Part shown: in pieces, positions 1 to 10,247 of the stretch | Position numbering within the stretch: the stretch's first letter is position 1 | Layout of the letters: each line of letters starts with the position of its first letter | From: Paramecium octaurelia | Taxonomy: Eukaryota; Ciliophora; Oligohymenophorea; Peniculida; Parameciidae | DNA length: 64,000 bases | Direction: 5' to 3' | NCBI GenBank assembly: GCA_905182995.1 | Contig: CAJJDP010000031.1 | Location: forward strand, 391,986-455,985 | The notes under the pieces: generated by a model | Told to the model about the DNA's origin: nothing | What the model saw: the letters and a program-made list of their open reading frames with translations, nothing else | The model's database searches: none | Made by a program: the position numbers and the translations under genes

Positions 1-200
1 TAAATAATTGATATGCCAGAATAATCTGACATGATCAATGATGCTAGAACTTAAGTAATTAATAAATAAATTTCAAGGCCAGATATGCAGTAGAACATTT
101 TAAAGTTGAATCTTAAATCTCTAATTATATCAAGAAGTTTTTCGATGAGAAATATGGTCCTAATTGGCATTGTGTTGTTGGTATCTACAATAATTAAAAT
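1..200 (+). pseudogene. Partial duplicate of the LC8 dynein light chain gene
   Basis: These 200 bases match positions 1325-1524 base for base as far as I can read, covering the middle of the LC8 gene from codon 8 through its first intron and into the second. The copy lacks the start codon and the last third of the gene and breaks off 20 nt into the second intron, directly before the single N. It cannot be a complete gene as it stands. The exact identity and the junction at an N suggest an assembly duplicate or two unmerged contig ends rather than an old gene copy. A recent real duplication is possible but less likely. Confidence 0.8.
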
Positions 201-201
201 N
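201..201. other. Ambiguous base, probable contig join
   Basis: This is the only N I found in the window. Sequence on its left belongs to the LC8 gene and sequence on its right to an unrelated coiled-coil gene, so it probably marks a scaffold join. Confidence 0.7.
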
Positions 202-202
202 A

Positions 203-610
203 GCTGAAGAAGATAAAAGAAAAGCTGAAGAAGAAAAAAGATAAGCTGAAGAAGATAAAAGAAAAACCGAAATAGAGAATCTTAAAATACAACATTAAGT
301 AGAAATAGAAAAAATGAAATAAGAAACTGTTAGGCTATAAATGGAAAATTTAGAAAAAGAAAAATAACAAATGATATTGAAGCATGATTTAGAATAAAAA
401 AACCTAAGACTATAAATAGAAAATGCTAATAATTCTGCTAATCTGATGAATTACTAGAGCCGACAAAATTGTGGATCACATTTAGCTTCTCGCAATTGTA
501 AACCAAAAAAAAAAGATAAAAATGGCAAACCTGCCAAAACTGGTAAAAAGACAACTAGCAAAACAACTTAATAGAAATAAAATTAGGCCACAAAAAGAAA
601 ATTAAAATGA
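203..610 (+). CDS. C-terminal fragment of a charged coiled-coil protein
   Basis: An open frame with TAA/TAG as Gln runs 136 codons from the N to TGA at 608-610. It begins with a repeated Ala-Glu-Glu-Asp/Glu-Lys-Arg unit (about three copies), continues as Glu/Lys/Gln-rich sequence with heptad-like Leu/Ile spacing (predicted coiled coil), and ends in a Lys-rich tail with PAKTGKK- and TSKTT-like stretches. The 5' part is missing because of the join at 201, so total length and function cannot be told. The basic tail could bind nucleic acid or microtubules; this is inference. Confidence 0.65.
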
Positions 611-1303
611 GGAGAATTATATAATCATATTTTACATAGATATTTTACAAGTTTTATTATTTAAAGTTGTTTTTTATGAATGTAAAATAAACTTTATTGT
701 ATTAAAAAACAAGATTGCATGTTTTATATTATTAATACAAGAATAATTAATTGATGTTTATTAATTAAGCTGAATTAAAGAAACTTAGGTATTTATAAAA
801 CGAAATTAAATAACTAAGTATTGTGTAATTTATAAGAACTAGCAAATATTTTAGTTGATAATTTTTAATTTCTTTGGCCTAAGAGTTCTTCCTCCCTTCT
901 GATATTTTAGTAGCAACTTATCTTAGTAAAACATTAAAAATTAGCATCATTGAAAACCAATTTTTCATATTGATTCAATTGTCTAATGAAATATTTCTTT
1001 TATAATTGTTAAACCCCAGAACATTATTTTTAATTATTAATTTTTAAAGATTTGATTCCATCAATTAAAACAAATGAAAATTTAATCTTTTAATTACTCA
1101 AGCTTATCAAGCAAATTATTTAGTTCACTAAAGATTGAATAAAAATAAATTATTCCTAATATAGTGCATTTGAACCCTTAGTATTCTAATTGCAATTGTA
1201 GATGTAATAATGTACTTACTCTTTATTATAATATTAGCTTATTAATGAATTCTATTTTTTTTAATCAATAAATAAATAATAATATAAATAATTACAGTTT
1301 CAA
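611..1303. other. AT-rich intergenic stretch
   Basis: About 690 bases with no convincing gene. One frame on the minus strand stays open (start near 968, hydrophobic N terminus), but with a single stop codon such frames are expected by chance in AT-rich DNA and I see no family signature. It should contain the upstream region of the LC8 gene. Confidence 0.5.
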
Positions 1304-1624
1304 ATGGCAGATGAAAATTTGGAATAAATAATTGATATGCCAGAATAATCTGACATGATCAATGATGCTAGAACTTAAGTAATTAATAAATAAATTTCAA
1401 GGCCAGATATGCAGTAGAACATTTTAAAGTTGAATCTTAAATCTCTAATTATATCAAGAAGTTTTTCGATGAGAAATATGGTCCTAATTGGCATTGTGTT
1501 GTTGGTATCTACAATAATTAAAATATAAGGAAAGCATTTCAATTCATACTCTTCGTATGAAAGCAAACGTTATATGTTTTTTTATGAAGGATAGATGGCA
1601 ATTTTACTATATAAAATGGGTTGA
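1304..1624 (+). CDS. DYNLL: Dynein light chain, LC8 family
   Basis: Three exons split by introns at 1379-1401 (23 nt) and 1505-1529 (25 nt), both ending AAG, give a 90-residue protein, the usual LC8 length (about 89). The diagnostic core is present: YIKKFFDEKYGPNWHCVVG, then SYESKRYMFFYEGQMAILLY near the C terminus, matching the beta strands that form the LC8 dimer and ligand groove. LC8 is a dimeric hub that sits on dynein intermediate chains and binds many other partners; in a ciliate it also belongs to axonemal dyneins and radial spokes. The N terminus (MADENLEQIIDMPE) is slightly longer than in animals. The family call is secure; cytoplasmic versus axonemal use cannot be told. Confidence 0.93.
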
Positions 1625-1951
1625 TAGATATAATATTATTATTAAAAATGAAATCCTCTTCTTATCTTAAGATATAATTATATAATATAATAAAACTAAG
1701 ACAATTAATCTTTAAGAAATCCCTTTTAATATATGGATCCATAAAGTGACACATCTTAGATTTTGATAGGTCTCAAAACCCAATGTGTTTTATCTAAGTT
1801 TAATAAATTCTTAATTGCATAATAATTACACATTATTACGAGTACTTTAGAATTAATCTGATTTCAACGCTCAAATTAAAATCAAATATAAAACAATTTA
1901 GTGTGACTAGAATCCTTTTTGAATTGAAATTAGGATTTAAACAATATGAAA

Positions 1952-2829
1952 TCAATGCTAAATAAAAACATATTTCTTATTCAATTTTTCAATGTCTTGT
2001 TCCAATTATATCAATTCTTTCTCATAATTTTCTTTTCTTCTTTTAACTCCAATAGTTCCAAATACTCTACAATGTGTTTATTGTTAGTATTAATAATTCA
2101 ATTCATCGTATTTCTTCTTTAAACCTTGTCTTATTTATTCTAATTCATCCTCAGGCATTTATTATCTATTAGAAAGAAATGATATACAATTTATTATCTT
2201 ATTCTTGTTATTCTAATTATTTTCTATATTGTTCCTCATAAAATTGTTCTTTAAGGGTATCTTTGATTTAGGTGAGATAAGGAGGAACTTTTCCATAAGC
2301 AGATTTCTTTGTCCAATCTGGTTCTGATTGTTTTCTTCTAGGGTCTAAGTAGTAATAAAATATTATAAAATATAACTAGCTAAGATGACATCTATTGCAT
2401 TAGTGGCAATAAAATTTTTATGTTATTTTAATCCCATGATTGGTTTATCATCTAATTTGGGTATTTAAGGTTTAGTAGCAGAATGTTAATGTCCAAGATC
2501 AACACTTCTATGAATTGATCCCTTTTCAGCCCAAATATCGAGACTATTATTTCCCATATGTCTATGTTTAATTGGGGCCAATTTTTCTAGAATTTAGATT
2601 GATTAGTACAATTTTTGGATTTACCCAAGATGCCACTCTCTGATCTAAATCTATTTGGTTGAATAATATATGATCCATTTAGATTAGTGACTGGAATGAT
2701 TAAGGATTGAGTTCCAAATGTACTACCTGTAGGAGCTATGGTTCCTGGGATTGTTGACTTATATAATTTAGTAACCTTCTTTGGAGGAGTTTTCTCTTTG
2801 GGAATTAAGTTATAAATGCTTTCTTGCAT
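1952..2829 (-). CDS. ENKUR: Enkurin
   Basis: Four exons (introns 2587-2609, 2345-2376, 2166-2187) give 266 residues, close to animal enkurin (about 256). The N-terminal signature ESIYNLIPKEKTPP matches the conserved start of the family. The middle has FIATNAIDVILANPRRK, then a GKVPPYL motif. The C-terminal enkurin domain contains MPEDELEQIRQGLKKKYDEL and ends with ELIQLEQDIEKLNKKYVFI, corresponding to the helices that seat the protein inside the B-tubule. Enkurin is a microtubule inner protein of motile cilia and was first described as a TRPC-channel and calmodulin adaptor. The middle intron starts GTT instead of GTA. It converges with the LC8 gene across about 330 bp. Confidence 0.92.
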
Positions 2830-2906
2830 GTGATTATAATAAAATTTATTGAAAATGATTTCTTTTAGAAAATAAATAAATTTATTTAATAATATTTAAC
2901 AGTTCC

Positions 2907-3436
2907 ATGGCATCAAAAGTCAAAATAGAATGCATCAAATAAGGATATTAAATAAGTAATGAAATGAAAATAGATATTATGGACTTTTATAATCGATCAT
3001 TACATCAAGAACATTATGCCCATAAAACTGATTACATTAGACATAATCTGGAAGAGAAATATGGTAATTAATAAATCTAGTATATAGGTCGATGTTTTTC
3101 GATTATCATATATTCAATAGGTTCATTTGTGTCTCATTCATTTTTATACGCTGACGATTTTTTATTAGAATTGAGATCTCCTGAGCATCATATTCTTGCC
3201 TATTTATTACCTCCCTCTTATACTCCTCCTCCATTGATCCCTGATCCTTAGGTTGTACCATTAAGTAGAACATTAAGTCACCCCTTACACGCTTCTAAGC
3301 CTGTTTAATTGTAATTATCTCATTTTACTGTAGTTAACAATCAGCTCAATCCAAGATCTTAGATTATCCAACACAATATTCATCTTATTATGCTAATAAA
3401 TATTACGATGGCTATTATAGAAGAGGATATTGGTGA
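2907..3436 (+). CDS. LC8-like dynein light chain with Pro- and Tyr-rich tail
   Basis: Introns at 3064-3087 (24 nt) and 3311-3333 (23 nt) leave 160 residues. Residues 1-95 follow the LC8 plan: a helical part ending DYIRHNLEEKYG, then FSIIIYSIGSFVSHSF and LLELRSPEHHILAYLLPP, which align with the LC8 strands but diverge strongly and lack the WHCIVG motif. The remaining residues are Pro/Ser-rich and end in an unusual YANKYYDGYYRRGYW tail. The first intron is a multiple of three without TGA, so it could also be translated. Only 77 bp separate its start from the divergent enkurin start, so the two may share an upstream region. The LC8-like call is inference from pattern; partners are unknown. Confidence 0.6.
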
Positions 3437-3483
3437 AAATCAATGAATTCTTATTTTATTTTATTAATAAAATTTAACAATTC

Positions 3484-6400
3484 ATGTATTCCTATAGAAA
3501 TCCTAAGATTCTCTAATAAGACAGACCTAGTAGAGGAAGTGCAAATACAAAATCAGAGATGTAGAATACACAATATATAAATAAACCAGAAACATAATAG
3601 TTTTCGCTATAACCTAATAACTCAACAAAGATATATGAATCTATTGTGTAATACACAAGCCAATCTTCTTCACATGATCCTAATTAAAATGATTATTAAA
3701 GTACTGAAAAATAGATAAATACTTTGAAATTGTCAACATTAACATCAAAATTTTCAATTCAAAATCCTAAATAATAAAGTCCATTTAATTCTTCTAAATT
3801 AGATACACCATCAAGAGTTGATTCATTATTGTAAGAAATATCTGAGATTAAACAACAAAATGACAAAGCTAAATAGTTTTATTAATCCTAAATTATCAAT
3901 CTCTAAAATACTTAAGACTAATTAACAATTGAAAATATCAGCTTATCAAATTCTATAAAAGGATTAACTTAATAACTTTAAGATGCTAGGTACAATATGC
4001 ATAAAATATTTCAATAAACAGATTTGGATGAATTTACTAGTTCCATTTAGATTGATTTCAATCATCATCCAAATATCTAATAAGCTTTCTACTAATTTTA
4101 ATCCGAAATCTTTCAATTCATTTATTTGTATTAGAGTTAAATAAACTAAAAAATACAATTGAAACAATAACAACTCAACAAAATCATTATTAAGTTGGAT
4201 TCAATAAAAAATCATAATCGCATGAATTACAATTCTATTAATAAATCTACAGATGCTCAATCTAAACCTATTTACATTAAATAAACCGATTTCATTACCA
4301 ATTAAAATTAGGCACTGGAGAAACAATTTAATGAATTAAAAAAAAATCATTAATATGTTATCAATAATTTTGAATAAGAAAAAGTATTTGCATATCAATA
4401 AGAATAATTGCTTAAGTAGGAATTCCAAGCGAGGATTCAATAGTTAGAATAATAAATCAGCATCTTGTTAGGTGAAAATCAGAAAAAGGAATCAATTATA
4501 TCTGAATTAAATGACTTAAATCAATTGAAAGTGCTTCAAGTAACTTAATCATGATATTTAGATTTAATAACAAGAAGAAATATAGTAATTAAAAGCTAAA
4601 TTATCAGAAAGTAACAATAGCTAAATTAATCTCAATGATTAGATAGTATTATTGAAGAAAAATAGTAATAGTCTATTAAATGATTTCGAGAAAAATCAGG
4701 TTGATTTATCAACATTATAAAAAGAGAAATAATATTTTCAAATGTAATTTGAGAAGTTACAAAATGAAAATATGGATTTGATTAAACATTAATAACTGCT
4801 AAATGAAAATCAATAACTCTAAATTGATAAATTGAAATAAGAATGGTAATATTAAAATAATAGATTATAAGATTAAATAAGAATTAAAGATTAAAAATTA
4901 ACTAAATTATAAGAAAACTATAATACTTTATAAAAATACAAATAAGAACTAGAATATCTACTTAAGTAATCTAGAAATGAAGCTAATAAATTCAAAGATT
5001 AAATGGATTAAATATAATAATTGTAAACCAAAATTAATAAATAGAATTATACAATCTAAAATTTAATAGAATAGAATTAATCTTAAGAAAACATTATTAA
5101 TAATTATGCATCTGAATAAAAATTGTTTGAGTAGAAAATTGTTGAATTACAAAGAAAAAATTAATAAATATAATTACAATAATAGCCTTAGGAAAGAGAG
5201 AGTTTGAATTAAAAAATATATAAACTCTAAAAGGATAATGAAGATAAATAATCAGAAATTAAAATACTATAAACAGATAATTTTGAATTACAGAAACAAA
5301 TTAAACAAGAATAAGTAAATTAATAATAAATTAAAACTTTGATTACAAATCTTTAAAATGATAGATCTTAATATCAATAATAAAAAGCATAGATTGAGTA
5401 ATAATTAGATAAACAATAAAAGCATAATTAAGAGTTACTAAAATAAATGGAGGAGGTAATTTAGAATAATTTAAATTAATAAGAATAATAAACTAATGAA
5501 TGGTAAAATCAGTAAAAGATGCTAACTAAAAAATAGGTGTAATCTGAAAAGCATTTAGAGAGTGCATTTACCGAAAATGAAAAGTTAAGAGTAAGGATTT
5601 CAGAACTGGAATACAAATTAGAGGAAGAAATAGATAGAAATCAAAAGTTGGTGGAAGAAACAAAAAAATATTTAATTGACTCAAAGCAAAAGGATGTTTA
5701 GTTATCTGAATGCAAATCACAAATATAAAGGCTAACTCTATAACTTAATAATATAGAAAGAGATAAGTAGGAGTAAAAAGCAAATCTCTTAAATGATTCA
5801 TAATAAAGTGCTTAAAATTAAGAAATAGAATAACTCTAATTAAAAATAAAACAATATTAAAATGAATCAAAGGAAAATGAAAATTAATAAAAGTAACTAA
5901 ATTAAAAATTACAAGAAGCATTGAAAAAATTGGAATAGATTTAGTAATAATTACAAGAAGAAGAATAGCTTAAATCAATTATTCTTATGAAATAATTATA
6001 GAGCATATCTGAAAACTAGAGTTCTATTCAACCAAATTAGGATATTATGGATTTATTTGATGTTTAAACATCTTCAAGAGGTCAACATTTAGAAACTATA
6101 TTATTGCCTGAATCAAACTAATCTGAAGAGTAGCTCTAATTATTATTATAGCAATTAAAAGAGCAGAATGAGAGTGCATTACAATAAAAATCATAACTAT
6201 AGAGTAGTCTGGATTAAGCTATTGAGAAGATTAAATAATTGGAAAGTTAAATAATAAATTTGAAAAAAGAATAATAAAGTTTAGATAATGATAGCAATCA
6301 TTATTAATAAAAAATATCTAATCAATAAAAGGTTATTGTAAGTTTACAAAATTAAGTAGAAGAGTTGTAAATAGAATTATAAGAATAGGCAAATAAATCA

Positions 6401-7190
6401 AAAATGGCAGGAATTCTATAATAATCAACTCAAGAACAAAACACATTTTAAGAACTGATAAATTAAAAAGATTAAGAAATATAGAATTTGTAAGAGGAAT
6501 TAAAAAATATACATTAGCATTTAGAATAAAGAATGAATAAGTCTGTGATAAGTAATCACTCTAAAAAGAGTTAAAATATTGTTAAATTTGAAGAGTTTGC
6601 TGATATTGATGAAAATGATATTAATGAATAATCAGATGAGGAAGAAGAACTAATTAAAGAAAAATTATAATTATAAAAAGTTCTTTAAGAAAACGATGAA
6701 AAAATTAGACGTTTGGAAATCTAATTAGAATAAACTTAACAATTTACAAAAGCAAAGATTAACTAGGAATTGGCAAATTTGTAAATTTCATTAAACAATC
6801 AAAATAAAGTTATAGAGTAATTGAACACTTTGAATTCCAATCAATCTAAATTATTAGAGTAATAAGAAAAATAGATTCAAGATTTAAATGAAGAGTTAAA
6901 TAGATATCATTAATAAAAAGATCATATAAGAAATAAATCTAATTATAGTAATAGTTTTGGTTCTGATAATGAAAAAGAAACTGTAGATTAATAGCAATTG
7001 GAAAAAAAGCAGGATGATAATTTCGATATGCAAAGATAGGTTGAATTACAAAATAAGTAAATAGATTAAAAATTAAAAAAGTATAAATACATTTAAAACA
7101 AGAACCCTTAATGAAGTCATTGAAATATAGTAGCTTAAGAATGAGTGTCTAAAAGAGGAATCTCATAATAATAAAGATTGTTTAAATTGA
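3484..7190 (+). CDS. Long coiled-coil protein, 1220 residues
   Basis: Introns at 4540-4561 and 7081-7102 leave 1221 codons. Residues 1-120 are Ser/Asn-rich and probably disordered. From about residue 120 to the end the protein is almost unbroken Gln/Glu/Lys/Leu heptads, broken by an acidic patch (DIDENDINEQSDEEEE) near residue 1020. Over a quarter of residues are Gln, mostly encoded by TAA and TAG. No globular domain is visible. Such proteins in ciliates usually build basal-body, striated-rootlet, cortical or Golgi scaffolds, but nothing here chooses among these. It starts 47 bp after the LC8-like gene. Confidence 0.8.
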
Positions 7191-7230
7191 TTATATTCAT
7201 TTTATTATTATCGCTGTTTTCAATAAAAAA

Positions 7231-9406
7231 TCATAAGTATTGTACTGTAGGTTAAGAACTAAAAATATTAGTATCCAGATTATCAAGTGATACTTTTTGA
7301 GAATTTAAACATTGTTAAATTGATTTTTAATTTCTTTAACTAAGTTTGACATTAGCCAAATGTTTATTGAATCTTGATTGAGCATGGCCACGATCTTGTA
7401 TTGGATTAAGAGAATCACATAATACAAATCCTTATTATGCTTTTATTTTATAAAATTAATCTATTGTTTAAGATACTGATTTAGAATGACAACTCGTCGG
7501 ACTAGTTAAACATTATTTTAATATCTCCATTTTCTATTAAACTTAAGGATTGATATTTTTTAATTATCTTTTACTCAATGTAAGAAATGGTAGACTATAT
7601 TGATCTGATTCTTCATATTAATTAATAGTAGTTTCTTATGGTATCTAATTACGTTTAATTTAATTAAGTAAGTCTTTAATGTCTTTTTAATGTTTACTAA
7701 AAAAAGGAGTCTTGCCTCTAAGTTAATTAAAATAATATAAATACTTAGGTTTTGTTGGTTAGAATTACTCAAACTATTTTTCAACTCGAATAAATAAACA
7801 TTTTTAGAAATTATCACCAGCCATTTTTAACATATTGAATTCTTCCTATTTGTTAGAAATTTTCTCATTCTTTTAATGTTATAAAGCAATTGATTGATTT
7901 TACTCAACCATTTATTGTTTTGTCATTTTTGGATGAATCGAAGATCTTAATATAGGAGAAGATATTTGATGTTAATGAACGAAATTAGGCTATTATTTAA
8001 TTTCAATGTCATTTAAGTATCTTCTTTCAATGACATTATGTTCTTCTTTCTTTTGTAAATTGAGGCTTACAACTTTGGTCTGTATAATTTCATCCAATCT
8101 TTTCTTGTATAGATTAACATTTTTTTAAGAGAGCAATTAAAGAGGGTTAATGAATTCGGGGAATTATCGTTTAACTATCAAATAATTATCCATATACAAG
8201 ACATACACATTACATTGAGTTTATGTTTTAACTGTGTAATCCCTTCTTTCATTTTTGAGATATATGTCCGTTTCCCCAATAAAACAACCATCTGTCAAAT
8301 TAGCTAACTAATTATAAGAATTTCTATTTACTGTAATAACATCTATTTGTGAAGTCTTCTCTCTTTTAGTTTCACTTAGTAATTGATTTTATTCGGATTT
8401 AAGAAAAGGATGGAAATCAACTGTTTTTTATAATTGGATTTCCCCTTCTTTCAGTAAGAACAGACCATCCACAATATCATTTTGTTTCCAAATCTTATAA
8501 TTTGGAGGATATTTGTATTATGAAAAATACATTATCAATTTGCTGATTTTAAATTTAGTCATTGAAGGAAACATCTTTAAGAAATATTCAATTTTCTCTT
8601 ATTAGGCCTTGATTTATTTTTCAAATATTTTCTATATGATAATAAAGAATTTACTTTAAAATTTGCTTTATTAAGTGAAAGTACTTATAGATCAGTATTA
8701 GTAACGATGCTGGCAGCTCTAGGCTTATCAGTAGTTAATGCCATATCACCAAAGTATTGTCCAGAATGTAGTTAAGAGATTTATTAGAATTTACAAATTC
8801 CATATTTTGTAAAATACATATCAAAATTACCAGTATTTAATAAGAGCAATTCTGATTCAATTTATTTAGATGGTTTAGTTTACTTTTTAATTAATTTTTC
8901 AAAAAAGGAGAACTTCGAATCAGTTTCAATTTCTGAAATCGAATTAAGTTGCATTTTATCTAAATATTATTCAATTTTAGGTTAGATCTCCTGTTCTTCA
9001 GTTTCAATTTATTGAGGTTACCTTTTAATGTAGACTGCAGCTGTTCCTGTTAGAATAATATAGAATTTATCTCCTTAATCACCTAAAATGGATTATTTGT
9101 ATACCTAGATTAAATACAGCATTTTATTTTTGAAATCTCTCATATTATAAATTTTAAGATATTAACCTTGCGAATTCAAATAGTGTGCTTGTTTCTGGAC
9201 ACCAAGTTTTAAATATTTCTATATTTTACATTATTCCTGTTATAGAATCCACTTGCATTTCTGTCAAGTATTGATTATCTGTGTATATCTAAATGACAGG
9301 CTAAGAATATGAGCAATATAATTACTGCATACATCAATTCTTTCTATGCGATTTCATCATCATTATCATTGAGAACCTCTTTAGTATTAGTTTTTCTTCT
9401 ACTCAT
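7231..9406 (-). CDS. Cyclic-nucleotide-binding-domain protein
   Basis: Introns 9301-9325, 9083-9104 and 8632-8654 give 701 residues. The first cNMP domain spans about residues 60-230: a strand followed by GDKFYIILTGTAAVYI, and the phosphate-binding cassette SGQYFGDMALTTDKPRAASI with the expected Gly-Asp/Glu and Arg. A long Glu/Lys insertion separates its strands. A second, weaker domain (about 255-400) has IVDGLFLLKEGEIQL and CFIGETDIYL but its cassette lacks the normal arginine, so it may not bind ligand. The C-terminal 300 residues are low complexity. No kinase or channel segments are present, so it is neither a PKG nor a CNG channel. Proteins of this shape are common in Paramecium; the ligand is unknown. 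It converges with the coiled-coil gene, the stops lying 40 bp apart. Confidence 0.85.
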
Positions 9407-9575
9407 GTATTATTGATATTAATAATATAAATCAAATGGAAAAATAACATTCAGTAATTTTGACGATAGGAGTCCTATTATCGTTGTTGTATGATTTACT
9501 CATCTATTTCATAGGTTTAGTTCAAAATTTGATGCGAATGAAGGTACTGTTAATATTAAATTAACATTATCAACG

Positions 9576-10130
9576 ATGTCGTGGATTTTGATTTCCCTTA
9601 TTTTAGTTGTTATTTAACATCTATACACAAGAAGAAAGATTCCTTCGCAGCCTCAATAAGAAAAAATCCAAGAGAAAATCAAAGATATAGATTCGCCCAT
9701 GCGGCCAAGGAAGGAAGCTGCTTTAATGGACGAACAACTTACATTAAGCAAGGAAGATTCTTGTGCTGACATGGGCGAATCATTGAAATTAAGGACTACT
9801 CAAAGTTAATAAGATTTTGATTAAGTATCTATAACATCTAGTCTACGGAAGAGATCTACTTCCATTGCAAGCGAAGGTTTGTAAAGGAAAGTCTCTTTTG
9901 ATGAAAGCTAGAACAAAGTTCACACCTATAAGAAAAACAATAAGTTGGAAATAAGAAATTTTGAATCCAGTTTTTAGGCTATGAAATAGGAAAAAAAGAA
10001 GAAAAATGAATTAGTAAAATAGAAGAGAAAGGAAGAAAATTTCAAGAAGTTGAATATTAATGATATCAACAAGAAAGGAAGAAAAAGAAAGTCTTCCTTA
10101 GATGAGAATTTATCCCAATCCTCATATTGA
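9576..10130 (+). CDS. Small signal-anchored basic protein, unidentified
   Basis: A single-exon frame of 184 residues. It opens with a hydrophobic segment (WILISLILVVI, residues 3-13) fit for a signal anchor, followed by Arg-Arg-Lys. The rest is hydrophilic, with many Ser and basic residues, a run of Lys near residue 135 and several Arg-Lys-Arg-Ser or Arg-Lys-Ser-Ser sites that look like targets of basophilic kinases. I recognise no family. It is divergent from the cyclic-nucleotide-binding gene, with 169 bp between the starts. Confidence 0.6.
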
Positions 10131-10247
10131 TCTATCATTAAATTATAATAATTAATATTTCCAGAATTATATTATTTTTGTTACTCAATATTCACTTAAA
10201 CCATTAATAATTAACAATATTATGGGAATAATTTTTAAACAAAAATA

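Noticed and set aside
29-610. The gene at 203-610 as the continuation of the LC8 copy at 1-200
   Set aside because: LC8 proteins end after about 89 residues without a coiled-coil tail, and the intact LC8 gene at 1304 continues differently; the N separates unrelated sequences.
7081-7190. Coiled-coil gene ending at TGA 7111-7113
   Set aside because: Removing a 22-nt intron at 7081-7102 gives a further 29 coherent codons to TGA 7188-7190, and the spliced length is a multiple of three.
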